Assembly (NCBI GenBank): GCA_002118135.1
Contig: BDIU01000300.1
Coordinates: forward strand, 1-64,000
From: Trebouxia sp. TZW2008
Taxonomy: Eukaryota; Chlorophyta; Trebouxiophyceae; Trebouxiales; Trebouxiaceae
Reading direction: 5' to 3'
Length of the DNA: 64,000 bases
Shown: positions 34,001 to 53,682 of the stretch, in pieces
Numbering within the stretch: the first letter of the stretch is position 1
Layout: the number at the start of each line of letters is the position of its first letter
The notes under the pieces: generated by a model
Database searches by the model: none
Told to the model about the DNA's origin: nothing
The model's input: only the letters and a program-made list of their open reading frames with translations
Translations under genes and position numbers: made by a program

Positions 34001-37000
34001 CGCTTCTTGTTGCTTGCGTCAGTTGATCTGTTCTCCTCTGCTGCTTGCTGCAGCAACGCTTCTGCTGCCACTCTCTTGTTGACCTGAAAATCAGTGAATT
34101 ATTATCAGCACTTGCAAGTTGTCATACTGTACATTGATTTTGATCAAACTGGTTGAAGATTTCATTATTTGGTAGCTTGCATCCGTTGGTCTACTCTCCT
34201 CTGCTGCTTGCTGCAGCAATGCTTCTGCTGCCACTCGCTTGTTGACCTGCAACTAAAAAAACATAAAAAGCAGTAACAGTTTGTCAGGACCAAATACATC
34301 TGTAACTGTTGTTGTTGATTTGTGTATTGACGATTGACAGCACAATGTGATGGTGAACGTCATAGCATCATGTCACAGATGGCGCAATCAGCCCGGCAAT
34401 TTCAGGAAACGCTTTGCCTGTGCTTGCTCGCATGTTTGATACTGTGCATGGCCTCGCATGCCAAGGCTGACATTCTTTAACTCATGTCAGCCTTGAACAC
34501 GAAGGTGGTCAAAGGCTGACATGACATTTTGTGATTTGACCTTGGAAAACTGCTTTAGAGGGAGGCGTTGTTTAGCATACAAAGGTCACGATATCTTGGC
34601 ATGCGCACTGTTGTTAAGTAGGCTAGCATCAGATGGCTCTTCTGCTCAGTTGCTGTTACTTGCGCTGAGATTTGACTGTCAACACAGTACCTCACCCTCC
34701 CCCCCACGACCCCTTGCCTCCCTGAGAATATGATGAATGTGGTGACATGCGAATGCAACACACTGACCTTTGGCAGTTTCTTGACTACACCAACGCATGA
34801 TTTGCGCTCTTGTTCAAGTTTGTCTTGCACGCGCTGTGGCTCTTTAGGTTGAGTAGCCAAATGATTCCAAGCCAAATCACAAACACAACAGGCAAGTGAC
34901 AGAAAGTGACTTAGGGGCAGTTTCGTGACCACACCAATGCGTGAGTGCTGCCGCAAAAAGTAATGCACACATCAACACCAAGATATGGTGCACTGACCTT
35001 AGGCAGTTTCTTGACCACACCAATGCGTGACTTGCGCTCTTGTTCCAGCTTCTCTTGCACACGTTGTGCTCTGTAGGTGTCATATGCAAAGGGTTCTGCC
35101 AAAGCCCTAGCTTTGTGCCATAGCCGGTTGTCAACAAAGTAACCGTGCATGTACGCGCGCATGAGGGAGGTGCCGATCAAATGGTTTAAACCCAATTTCT
35201 CCACTTCTGCTTTTGTGACAAACCTGCAGTCACGAGCGTACACCACTGATACAGAGAGAAAATAATGTTCAGGCTCTTGGATGCTGAAACGAGCTGCCGA
35301 CTTTGTCAAACCCAGCAGCAGCAGCAGTGTCCTTTGATAAACAGAATTTACAGGATTTGTAGCTGCCACAATGATCCATGAGTCACTCGCAGTGTAGAAA
35401 GCAGTAGTAGCAGCACCAGCAGCAGTAATTTGTAGTCATCATGAACAGCAGGGAAAGTAGCAGCAGCAGCATTGTTGACCAACCTGTAGTCATCATAGAC
35501 AGCAGGGGCAGCAGTCTCCTCCAGCTCTTCTGTAAGGCCCTCCAGAAAGGAGCACCATTTAGGGGCTGGCCCAAGGGCTGGTACAAAATAGGCCTGCGAG
35601 GCAGTAAGCATGAGCTTCTCCACATGATCGTTTGATTCAACCATGCACATTGTCATGATGCAATGCCAGGCCAGAGTCCTTTCACAGGCACACATCATTG
35701 ATGCTTCCACTCATTGCATTACCAATCCAGTATCTTGTGGATCTGTCATACAAGCAATGTCACAGACAATGTCACAGACAAGCACAGTTGCCACCTGAAT
35801 CTTGGGTGCGTCACAAGCTAGCAGAGACAGGACAAAACTAGATTGTAGAGCCACACTCCACTACTGCTTCTGTGTGTGTGCTCAATGTTGCATTGTGTGA
35901 GAAGGTTTGTCTGGGCTGATCCTGAATCTTGGCAACATCGCAGACAAACAAAATATGCCAACATGCAGCAAAAGCCATTTGTGGACAAAACGTTTGTGGG
36001 CAGAAGCTATTCACCGGAATCTTGGGAGCGTCACATGCTAGCAGTGCTAGGCCAGAGTCCTTCCACAGGCACACGTCATTGATGCTTCCGTCTGTGGGCT
36101 CAATGTTGGTGAAGTTGCGACCTGTCTGCTGATCCCAAACTTTCATGATATGGCTGTCTGAGCTGAACACCTTCCTCTCTGCAACACAACAAAACAGTGT
36201 GATGCGTATGTACTTGGTGCGGGTTGTGGGTTCAATGTTGGTGAAGTTACAGCCTGTCTGCTGATCCCACAATGGCTGTCTGAGCTGATGACCTTCCTCT
36301 CTGCAGAGACACAGACTGCTGTTGAATAAACTGCTGACTGCACACATTGATAGAATGACTGTCCAACGCAAGCAACTCCTGAGCTTTCTTTCAAAGTGAA
36401 CAGGTGTAGATCCGGTCATCAGGGCAGGGCAGGGCAGCGCAGGGCAGGGCAGGGCAGGGCAGGGCAGGGCAGGGCAGGGGCAGGGCACAGGGCAGGGCAG
36501 GGCAGAAACACTACAACGTGACGCACCAGCATTGCCGCTACTGCCGTATGCTGAGTGGAACTTGATGTCGATGATCTTGTCCCCGTACATGTGGTTCTTG
36601 ACCAGTAGAGGGCGTGACGACCGCAAATCAAACAGTGCCACCAACCCATTGGATGTGCCTACTGCGCAGTTGAGTCCAGTGTCATCAAATCTCACTGCTG
36701 TCAGCTCTGCATCGGCCTGCATGAATGATGCTTTCATTTGTGTCCACTCAGGCTGTCAAACGCGTAGCCTCATCACCATAGCCAATATAGATAGCATTGT
36801 TTGAAAGGGAAGAGTATGATGCAGTCAAACAGCGTCACCAACCCATTGGATGTGTGGTCTGCGCAGTTGAAGCTGGTGTCGTGGAACCAGCTCTGCATCT
36901 GCCTGCATCAGCCATAGCCTCCCTCATGTGAAGTGCTCACTGTTGCAGGCATATGCAAGCATGGGAAAAGACAGGCCGAGCAAGAATGACAGCATGCTGG

Positions 37001-40000
37001 GAAACACCAGGAGTGCTTACACCTCCAGCTGCTGCAGCAGCATCCAATGCCCCATTCATCATGGGGCCGCTGCCACAAGTCAAAGCAGCAAAGAAAAAGA
37101 AGAAGAAGCAAAAGAAGATTCAGACAGCAGCAACGAAGAAGAGGGAGAAACACCAGAAGGAGGGACCCACTTACCGCTCCAGCTGCGGCAGCAGCATCCA
37201 ATGCTCCAATTGATGAGCGCTGTCGCATATTAAAGCATTCCAGAATGCCGTCTTCTCCCGCACAGCTGAAGAGTCGCAGACAGAGAGTTCACAGACAGGG
37301 AGTCACTGGAAGAAGGAAGAAGAAGAATATCAAGAATGCTTACAGCTCCAGCTGCTGCAGCAGCATCCAGCGCTCCTATTGATGAGCGATGCCGCAGGCC
37401 AAAGCATTCCAGAGAGGCAGACAGAGAATGAAGAAGGAGAAAGCGCAAAAGAAGAAGAAGAAGAAGGGCTTACTGCTCCAGCTGCCGCAGCAGCATCCAA
37501 TTGATGAGCGCTGCCATACATGTGCACAGCAGCAGTCAGACAGGCAGACCACAAGCTGCATCCAGGAAACGCAAAAAAAGAAGAAGAGCATCGTCTACAA
37601 GAAGAAGAAGAAGGAGCGGTAGCAGACGAAGAAGAGTTGCTCACTGCTCCAGCTGCTGCAGCAGCATCTATTGCTCCAATTGATGACCGCTGCCGCAAGT
37701 CAAAGCATTCCAGAATGCCGTCTTCGCCGGCGCAGCTGAATAGGCCATGCACGTTTGAAATGCCGCACGCATTGATGCCAGGCGACTTGGCGGGGATTGG
37801 CGCCAGAAACCTGCCTTCAGCCAGATTCAGCCTGCATCCAAGTAAAGCACACTTGAGATGTTGCATGCATTGATGCCAGGCAATTTGGCAGGGATTGGCG
37901 CCAGAAAATTTGCCTTCAGCCCGATGCAATCTGCATTTGTGCAAAGCATGCTTGAGATGCCACATGCATTAATGCCAATGACACATGCATTGATGGCAGG
38001 CGATTTGGCGACAATTGGCGCAAATAACCTGCCTTCAACTGAATTCAGCCTGTACACATGCAAAGCACAAGTGAGCAAGCCATGCACCCTATTGTTTTCA
38101 GTACACAGCTAAACAGAACATGCTTTTCAACAGAATGTTCTGCAATATCAGCAATGTCAGCTCAGAAAGCCATGTACATAAAGTGCTCCAAAAAGCATCC
38201 TGTTTCAAGTGCTCAATCTGTGTGCAGACCAGCAACATCACAAGTTGTACACTATGGATCTCCAAGGCAGTGTCAACATATGTGTTCCGAAGCTGCACTT
38301 AACATCTGAGTGGTTTTCATAGGCTCTGCAGTCCAATCAGTGACCCACCTACACAATTCTGGTGCAGATTCTAGAACTAGCAGGTCTGCAAAGAAGGCCA
38401 ACAGTCTCTACCAAATCAAAACCCAGACATGCATGAAGCCATTTGTCTAGCATCAGTATATTGAGATGAGAACCCATCAATACACTTACGGTGCAGACCC
38501 AACAAACAGCAGGTCTGCAGAGAAGCAAACATACGCCAAGTATCTGCCAAAGCTTGGCGCGCAAGCAAAATTTGTACTGCCCAAAAGGCTTCTGAGCTTC
38601 ATATCATATACATGAACTTATTTCACCCTTTTCGTTTGTGTGTTTTTGAGTTGAAAACGGACCTGTACACCTCTGCAGCCGACCCAACAACTAGCAGGTC
38701 TGCAGAGAATGGAGCATACGCCAAGTCTTTGCCAAAGCTTGGCACCAAAGTGGAAACAGTACTACTGCCTGAAGAAATTCCCGAGCTTCGTATCATGCAT
38801 GATTTCATTTTTTTTGTTTCCAAGTTGGAAACGCACCTGTACACTTCTGGAGCAGAGCCAACAACTAGCAGGTCTGCAGAGAATGGGGCATACGCCAAGT
38901 CTCTGCCAAAGCTAGGCACCCTAGTGCTGTAGTATTGCCCAAACTTGGCATGAAAATGGATGCTGCGGTCCTGACACAGGAAGGCCGCCTTGCTGTAGTC
39001 ATCAGACAGAATCTGCAAACCAGAACAATCTTGATGTTGCCGACTTTTGACATGGGCATAGAAGCAGCTGTTCTCATTGACATTGCTGCAGTCACACTGC
39101 GTTGCTGTGGGCCTCAGACAGAATCTGCAACTCAACATGGGTTGTTGGCAGACTGTTAGCAATGTCAAGATGGCCGTGATCAGAACTGTAGTGCCCAATG
39201 AAGACTGCACTGCTGGCACAAGAGCGCTGCCTTGCTGTATCTGACAGAGCCTGCAAACCAAAACAATCTTGATGTTGCTGACATTTGACATGGGCATGGA
39301 AGCAGCTGTTCTCATTGACATTGCTGCAATCACATTGCATTGCTGTAGGCCTCAGACAGAATCTGCAAGTCACAACCGTCTTGTTGGCAACCTGGTAGCA
39401 ATGGCAAGATGGCCATGAGAAGAGCTGTACTGCCCAGACTTGGCATGAAACTGGACGCCGCGGTCTTGACACAAGAGCGCTGCCTTGCTGCAGTCATCTG
39501 ACAGAACCTGCAGACCAGAGCAATCTTGATGTTGCCTAACATTGGCAATGAAGCAGCTCTTCATACCGTACAACAAAGTTGCCAAGAATACAGAGAGCTG
39601 GATGGAAAATAATCAAACATATCTGTTTGACCTGATCTCTGATTTCTTGGCAACTGCGTCGTAAAGCTCCAAGTCATACATCACTGTGCTGCTTGGCTCC
39701 AAGAATATGCATGACTGCCTGCTATGACTTGACTGTAGCCAACAGGCTAAGATCTGCCCTGTCAACCACTAGTGAATACTCTGCACCTCCTACATGCGCA
39801 TCTAAGCACTTTCTTGCTCTCTCACTTGCATTGTCGCTTGCTGAACGTCTGCATATCAGTACCATTCAGTTCTGCTTTCAAGCCAATGAGTTACGTCTAG
39901 CTCCATACCCTGAACTATAAATTCAATTGCTTGATTGCTGGTTGCACAGACCCATCTGCACAGAGCTACATGTCTCCATTTGGCATTGGCATAAGTGATT

Positions 40001-41514
40001 GAATCTTGCCAGAATGGACAATTGGATGACTGTGGAATCAGTATGTGAGTCTACCTTCACATGTCTCAAAACACAGAAGCTGTTTGGGCCATTCTCAATC
40101 TGGCATTGTCCATGTCATTGTGTCATGACAAGTTGAGAAAAGTACAGACAGCTTATGTCTTTTGAAACATGTGAAGGTAGACTCAAAAGTTGAGTTCACA
40201 GTCATGGAAGTGCGCATTTCGACAAGATTGGTGTCATTTATGCAGATGTTTTGTGGCGCTATCTCAAAGTCATAATTAGAGCTCGTGGAAAGCTGACTCA
40301 GCTCAAAAGTCCTTTTTATGCCTGCAGCAGAAACAAAGTGGCTGAGACACCAACAGATCTAGATTCACTGTTTCAGCATATAAAGTGTAGAGACAGTCAC
40401 AGACCTGGAAGTCCACAATCTCAGTGTGGCGCTCAAATTTCATGGAAAACTGGTTGAGTTCATAAACCCTGAGTCTTGGTGCATAATTGCCAGTGGTTGA
40501 CACAAACTGTAACACATCTAACCGTTTTCGTTTTCAGCATCACACTGGCAGAGAGTCACAGACCTGAAAATCAACAATCTCGGCATCAAAGTGGCGCTCA
40601 AACTTCATGGAGAGCTGACTCAGCTCATACACTCTGAGTCTTGGTGCATGGATGCCAGTGGCAAACAGGAATTGCCCATCTGGGGTGGCCTTTAAGCGAT
40701 GGCATGCTGCAGGGAACTCTAAGTCCTGAATCAGTTCCACTTGACGCCTGCAGCAGTGCAGTCAGAAATCAACCCACTGCTGATTCATCAATGCTTGCAT
40801 GGGTACCAGGACATGCTAATGCGAAACAACTTTCATGCAATGATAGGGTGTAGGAAAGGTTCAGTCCTGGATCAGCTCCACCTGGCACCAGCCATGACAC
40901 AGGGCTTCTAAGCAAACAGAAAAAGCCTGACTGCCTGTCAAGGGATGCATTGCCATAGTGCAGGAACCCAACAGTGTCCTGCTGGCATTGCACATGGATT
41001 GCATTTGTTAGAAAAAGCCAGCAACGCTGTCAAAACATGGGACTATACATTACGAGCGTCAGTTTACCAACACTTGCTGGGCACCAATTAAGCATGTAGG
41101 TGATGCATGCTAGAAGCAGCACAGCGGCACACGTTCTGGTGCATTAAGCATGCTCATGGCATCATTGAAGAGTATTTAGGCATGCTCACTTAATGTGCAC
41201 AGTAAATGAGTCATGATTCAAGCAGGCGTAACAGCAAAGGGCTCATGTTTGTCCTGGCATGGACGACTTCCTGAAGCCGCTCATTGCACCAACTGCATGG
41301 AAACGATGCAAAGAATCTTACCTGTATGCATCATCCTTCTTCAAGGAACGCTTCTTCTTCTCTGACAGCCATGCTGGCAAGCTGCGTCCACTGGACACAT
41401 TGTACACCTGACATACAGACGAGACTTGTACGTCAGCTACTGACTGGACTTGCCAATGCTTGAGAAACGCGTACACCTAATTACCTTGACTCCATCGGGA
41501 GCTGAAACCTTCAT
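31030..41514 (-). CDS. NOL10: Nucleolar protein 10 (NOL10/Enp2), WD40 ribosome biogenesis factor
   Basis: Small-subunit processome WD-repeat protein needed for 18S rRNA maturation in the nucleolus. Exons in coding order: 41514-41485, 41407-41322, 40747-40564, 39012-38837, 37831-37645, 36716-36527, 36178-36015, 35593-35484, 35223-34998, 34083-33888, 33026-32830, 32431-32268, 32018-31893, 31201-31030. All phases close, giving 735 residues. Diagnostic segments: [157 protein letters not shown]; and the NUC153-type motif [19 protein letters not shown] (about 482-500). An acidic stretch follows (about 517-582) and then an RG-rich C-terminal tail ([24 protein letters not shown]), which is longer than I recall in animal homologues. 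Nearly every intron holds decoy copies of the adjacent exon. Confidence 0.97.
31707..31805 (+). mobile_element. SINE-like dispersed repeat, copy 2
   Basis: Begins near gttggagacatttgattgct, has the core gtacgtacctagttgggcct and gctgagcctgcctagcccac, and ends in an ATGAATG-rich tail. It lies in a NOL10 intron, in the sense opposite to the gene. See also 6970 and 20145. Confidence 0.6.
32490..32700 (-). repeat. Decoy copies of NOL10 exon 32431-32268 start
   Basis: Two blocks with gagaagaagagaacaggaag-like text and a [16 protein letters not shown] continuation (minus strand) lie upstream of the real exon, near 32510-32600 and 32605-32660. Confidence 0.8.
33040..33560 (-). repeat. Three decoy copies of NOL10 exon 33026-32830 start
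   Basis: The exon start ([20 protein letters not shown]) recurs upstream near 33185, 33345 and 33550. On the plus strand these show as ctctgccagcagctgcttgc-like text followed by tctgccgctgt. Spacing is about 155-200 bp. Confidence 0.9.
34190..34262 (-). repeat. Decoy copy of NOL10 exon 34083-33888 start
   Basis: The plus-strand text ctgctgcttgctgcagcaa then gcttctgctgccactcgctt repeats the real exon start at about 34030-34083, about 180 bp upstream of it. Confidence 0.9.
34770..34970 (-). repeat. Decoy copies of the end of NOL10 exon 35223-34998
   Basis: One copy at about 34773-34855 reads [20 protein letters not shown], with its donor. A shorter one is at about 34915-34945. Both lie downstream of the real exon. 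Confidence 0.92.
35425..35475 (-). repeat. Decoy copy of the end of NOL10 exon 35593-35484
   Basis: Reads PAVHDDYK against PAVYDDYR of the real exon, again just downstream. Confidence 0.75.
35790..36310 (-). repeat. Decoy copies on both sides of NOL10 exon 36178-36015
   Basis: Two copies of the exon end ([13 protein letters not shown]) lie downstream near 35795-35830 and 35920-35945. One copy of its start ([10 protein letters not shown], then [17 protein letters not shown] text) lies upstream at about 36215-36302. Confidence 0.88.
36419..36505. repeat. (GGGCA)n pentanucleotide microsatellite
   Basis: About 15 near-perfect GGGCA units in a NOL10 intron. A shorter tract of the same unit is at 7440-7482, directly after an acetamidase donor. 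Confidence 0.95.
36815..36910 (-). repeat. Decoy copy of NOL10 exon 36716-36527 start
   Basis: The plus-strand text caccaacccattggatgtg then ctgcgcagttga repeats the real exon at about 36640-36675, upstream of it in gene sense. Confidence 0.9.
37010..37550 (-). repeat. Four decoy copies of the end of NOL10 exon 37831-37645
   Basis: The exon end [15 protein letters not shown] plus donor recurs downstream near 37495, 37345, 37180 and 37030, at about 150-165 bp spacing. Each copy is followed in gene sense by a cttcttcttc-rich intron start. The copies vary in length of the upstream CFDLRQ part. Confidence 0.93.
37850..38080 (-). repeat. Decoy copies of NOL10 exon 37831-37645 start
   Basis: Two copies of the exon start ([20 protein letters not shown]) lie upstream near 37870-37945 and 37985-38060. 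They read [20 protein letters not shown] and [20 protein letters not shown]. Confidence 0.92.
38350..38800 (-). repeat. Decoy copies of the end of NOL10 exon 39012-38837
   Basis: [20 protein letters not shown] plus GSAAEVYR recurs in the open at about 38655-38750. Degraded copies are at about 38475-38560 and 38355-38400. The 38655 copy keeps a GT donor. Confidence 0.92.
39090..39590 (-). repeat. Decoy copies of NOL10 exon 39012-38837 start
   Basis: [20 protein letters not shown] plus AKSG at about 39420-39525, and a more degraded copy at about 39180-39270, with flanking intron text (tgatgttgcc..acattg) duplicated several times. Confidence 0.9.
40300..40500 (-). repeat. Decoy copy of the end of NOL10 exon 40747-40564
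   Basis: Reads [20 protein letters not shown] against the real [20 protein letters not shown], lacks the DA codons, and ends in a GACTTCCAG-GTCTGTGAC donor region like the real one. A short start copy lies at about 40855-40895. Confidence 0.93.
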
Positions 41515-42173
41515 TTATGAGCAGGGCTTGTTGTGTCGGACACTAAGGCTCAGAGCAACATGTTTACAGGGATCAGACCGAGTCGCGCAGCTTGATGTGC
41601 AAGCGCCGCGACGCAGCAGCAAGATCTAGCAAAATCAAGCCTATCGGTTAAACGGTCAGTAGGCACAGTGCGTTTTAGATCGTTGCTCCGGCGACAGGAA
41701 GCGGCGCAGGGCTGCGTGCAGGCACGATCTCAATACAGCACGCCTGCGTGGAGTTTCTCGAGCACCGAGATGTACCGCGCGTGATCTCGGCCGTGCGACA
41801 ACGTTTTCGCTTGGTCAAATAGGTCAAAGCGCAGCATCCGCAGCAGCTGCAGGGCGGCGCCGTTTCGTCTACCTTGCCTTGCTGCCAGTCGCTTTGAACG
41901 CCGTCACTCTGGCCCTGGTGACATTTGAGCGAGTACAGTTGGACGGCACGCAGCATCAGCTTGTGGAATCGTACTGAGAACTGTAGCAGGTCAAGCAATA
42001 TCAAGCTTGGCGAGACTCGCAAGGTGAGAATGCTGAGAAAGCGTAGCTGCCCGTCTGCTATCGGACATTCCTGCATGTGATTTGCATCATACATGTTTAT
42101 CGAATGTCTCACACATGTCTAACGGTAGTTCGCAGTCCCCAGCAGTTTGCGTTTGTATTGTGCAGGCGGCATC
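41515..42173. promoter_or_regulatory. CpG-rich divergent promoter, NOL10 / Dbp3
   Basis: 659 bp between two divergent ribosome-biogenesis genes. The segment 41560-41900 is dense in CG (gcaagcgccgcgacgc, gtaccgcgcgtgatctcggc) and repeat-free. Shared regulation is likely by position and function, but no element could be identified by eye. Confidence 0.65.
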
Positions 42174-51826
<9,653 letters not shown>

Positions 51827-53682
51827 CTGGTTAGCATACTGCAAGCTATTAGTAGTGTTTAGTGGCAGATGTCATGATGAAGCATAGGTGCCAGGTGCGC
51901 GCGGCCCAAGCCCTGTCTTGCAAGGCTGGCTGTCTGAAGCGTCATGTCATGTTGATTGCAAATAGAATGCTTGATTTAGATGGTTGCAACATGTGTGGAA
52001 TTGATATCTTGGCTGGTTAGCATAATCAGCATAGGAGCTGATGCAGAAAACCTGTAGCTGCTTGTCTCAACCCTGTGGTCGCCAACCATTGGCTTTTCTT
52101 TGTGAACATTGCACACTTGTACAGACAGGTGTTGCTGTTTGGGCTTGTTGCGTGGCGTCTAGGTCATCACTTGCAGGGCAAAAGGCGCATGCTTATCAGT
52201 CAACCAGTGAATGGATAGATTTTTTGCATCTTACAATGCCTGTTGTGCTGGAATGAATTCATCCTGAACCAATGCCTACTCTTGCTGTTTGATGGTGTAC
52301 AGGGATGCTTTTTGTGCATCCCATATTGTTGGACATAATGCAAATCATTGACAGCAGCTGTAATTGGGATCAATCTCAGCGCCATGTCAAAACGCTGTTT
52401 CTGTATGCATCAAATCATGCTTTATGCAGATGGTCCCGTGCTGCATGTCAGCTGTGGCAAAGCAGACACCACCAATGGCACCAGCCTTGACGGCAGCAGC
52501 GCGGCTGCGCAAGCAATTGTTGCAACACAATGTGGCTTTGATGCGTGGCTCATCTAGATCTTGTCTTTGATACATGCCATATCAACGTCATGCAGCTGGG
52601 AGCCACAAGTGCTCGGTGCCGCTACAGGTTGCCGCTCTTCCGAATGAAGCAAGGCCACGCTCTGCGAGACCTTATCACGCGCTTGCGCAGCAGTTGACAG
52701 CAACGCTGGCACGTTTAATGAGATTATCAGGCCTGGCATCACGCTGGCTGGTTGCTGGCTGTTTGTGTACTGCCGCAGCCAAAGCGCATTCTGTCATTAC
52801 ATCAGGCCGCAGATCTGGCCCTGATGATCCAGGCAAAGATCCAGGCGCATGTCGCGAGCACCGTCGCAACGGAACAATGTCACTGAGGTTCAGTACGAGC
52901 CACGCTTGCTACTAGCTGTTAGGTGCCTTTGTCATGTGTTACCTAACATCATTTGGGCTCTGATTGAGCAGCAGTAGAGTCTGCCACGCTGGATGTTTCC
53001 CCTGAGGCAAGGGGCGATGCCTCTAAAGATAGTCATCTCAGGCAAGCCAGAACCAGCCAAAGCAGGTGCGAGCGCGTGTATGTCAGACGTCCGTTGCTGA
53101 GACGACAGATATGATCAGATGATTCGGGATAATATGCAGTCATGCCTGGACCATTCATGATCACAGCGTAGGTAAAATGGCCGTTGCAATGCTGAATAAG
53201 CGCTTACGGCGTCAAAGCACCGTCAAGGAACGCATGTTTGGTACAGCTGTCACCGCGTGATGAATAATTGAGTGCATTTCGCACAATTTCCATCTTCAGA
53301 TGACAATCAATCAGACGGATCAACCGTCCTAGAGGCAGCTTTCCTTCTTCGCTGTGCTAGCTCGTCTGATATGCACGCTCCTGCCTGCAGAGGTCAAGTG
53401 CTAAGGTAGCCGGCTGAAAGCCGCTGCAGCGCTACGACTCGGCATCAAACACTTCATTGCGACCGCATGCAGCTGTAGTTTCTCGCTAGCGATCCTGCTA
53501 CACTCGGTCCACGATAGTCCAGAAAGGGCAAGCTCCCTGCAGCAGCGCTTGATGCTGCCGCACACCCCGGCAATCATGTTTGCTTGCTGCGTGTCACGGC
53601 CAGCTGAGCAGTAGCGCGCTGACCGCATCGTGTCAACAAGGTGTACTTGACCGAACAGACCGTGCTGCACCTGACCTGAGTC
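51827..53682. other. Intergenic region, Dbp3 to SH2-protein gene
   Basis: 1.86 kb without a supportable gene. The last part (52500-53682) is CG-rich and repeat-free and probably holds the promoter and 5' UTR of the SH2-protein gene. Minus-strand ORFs at 53401-54194 overlap it but look like chance readings. Confidence 0.55.

Noticed and set aside
42147..42173. Upstream TTG start extension of the Dbp3 protein
   Set aside because: Eukaryotic start should be the ATG at 42174; the extension is not needed and lies in the promoter/5' UTR.
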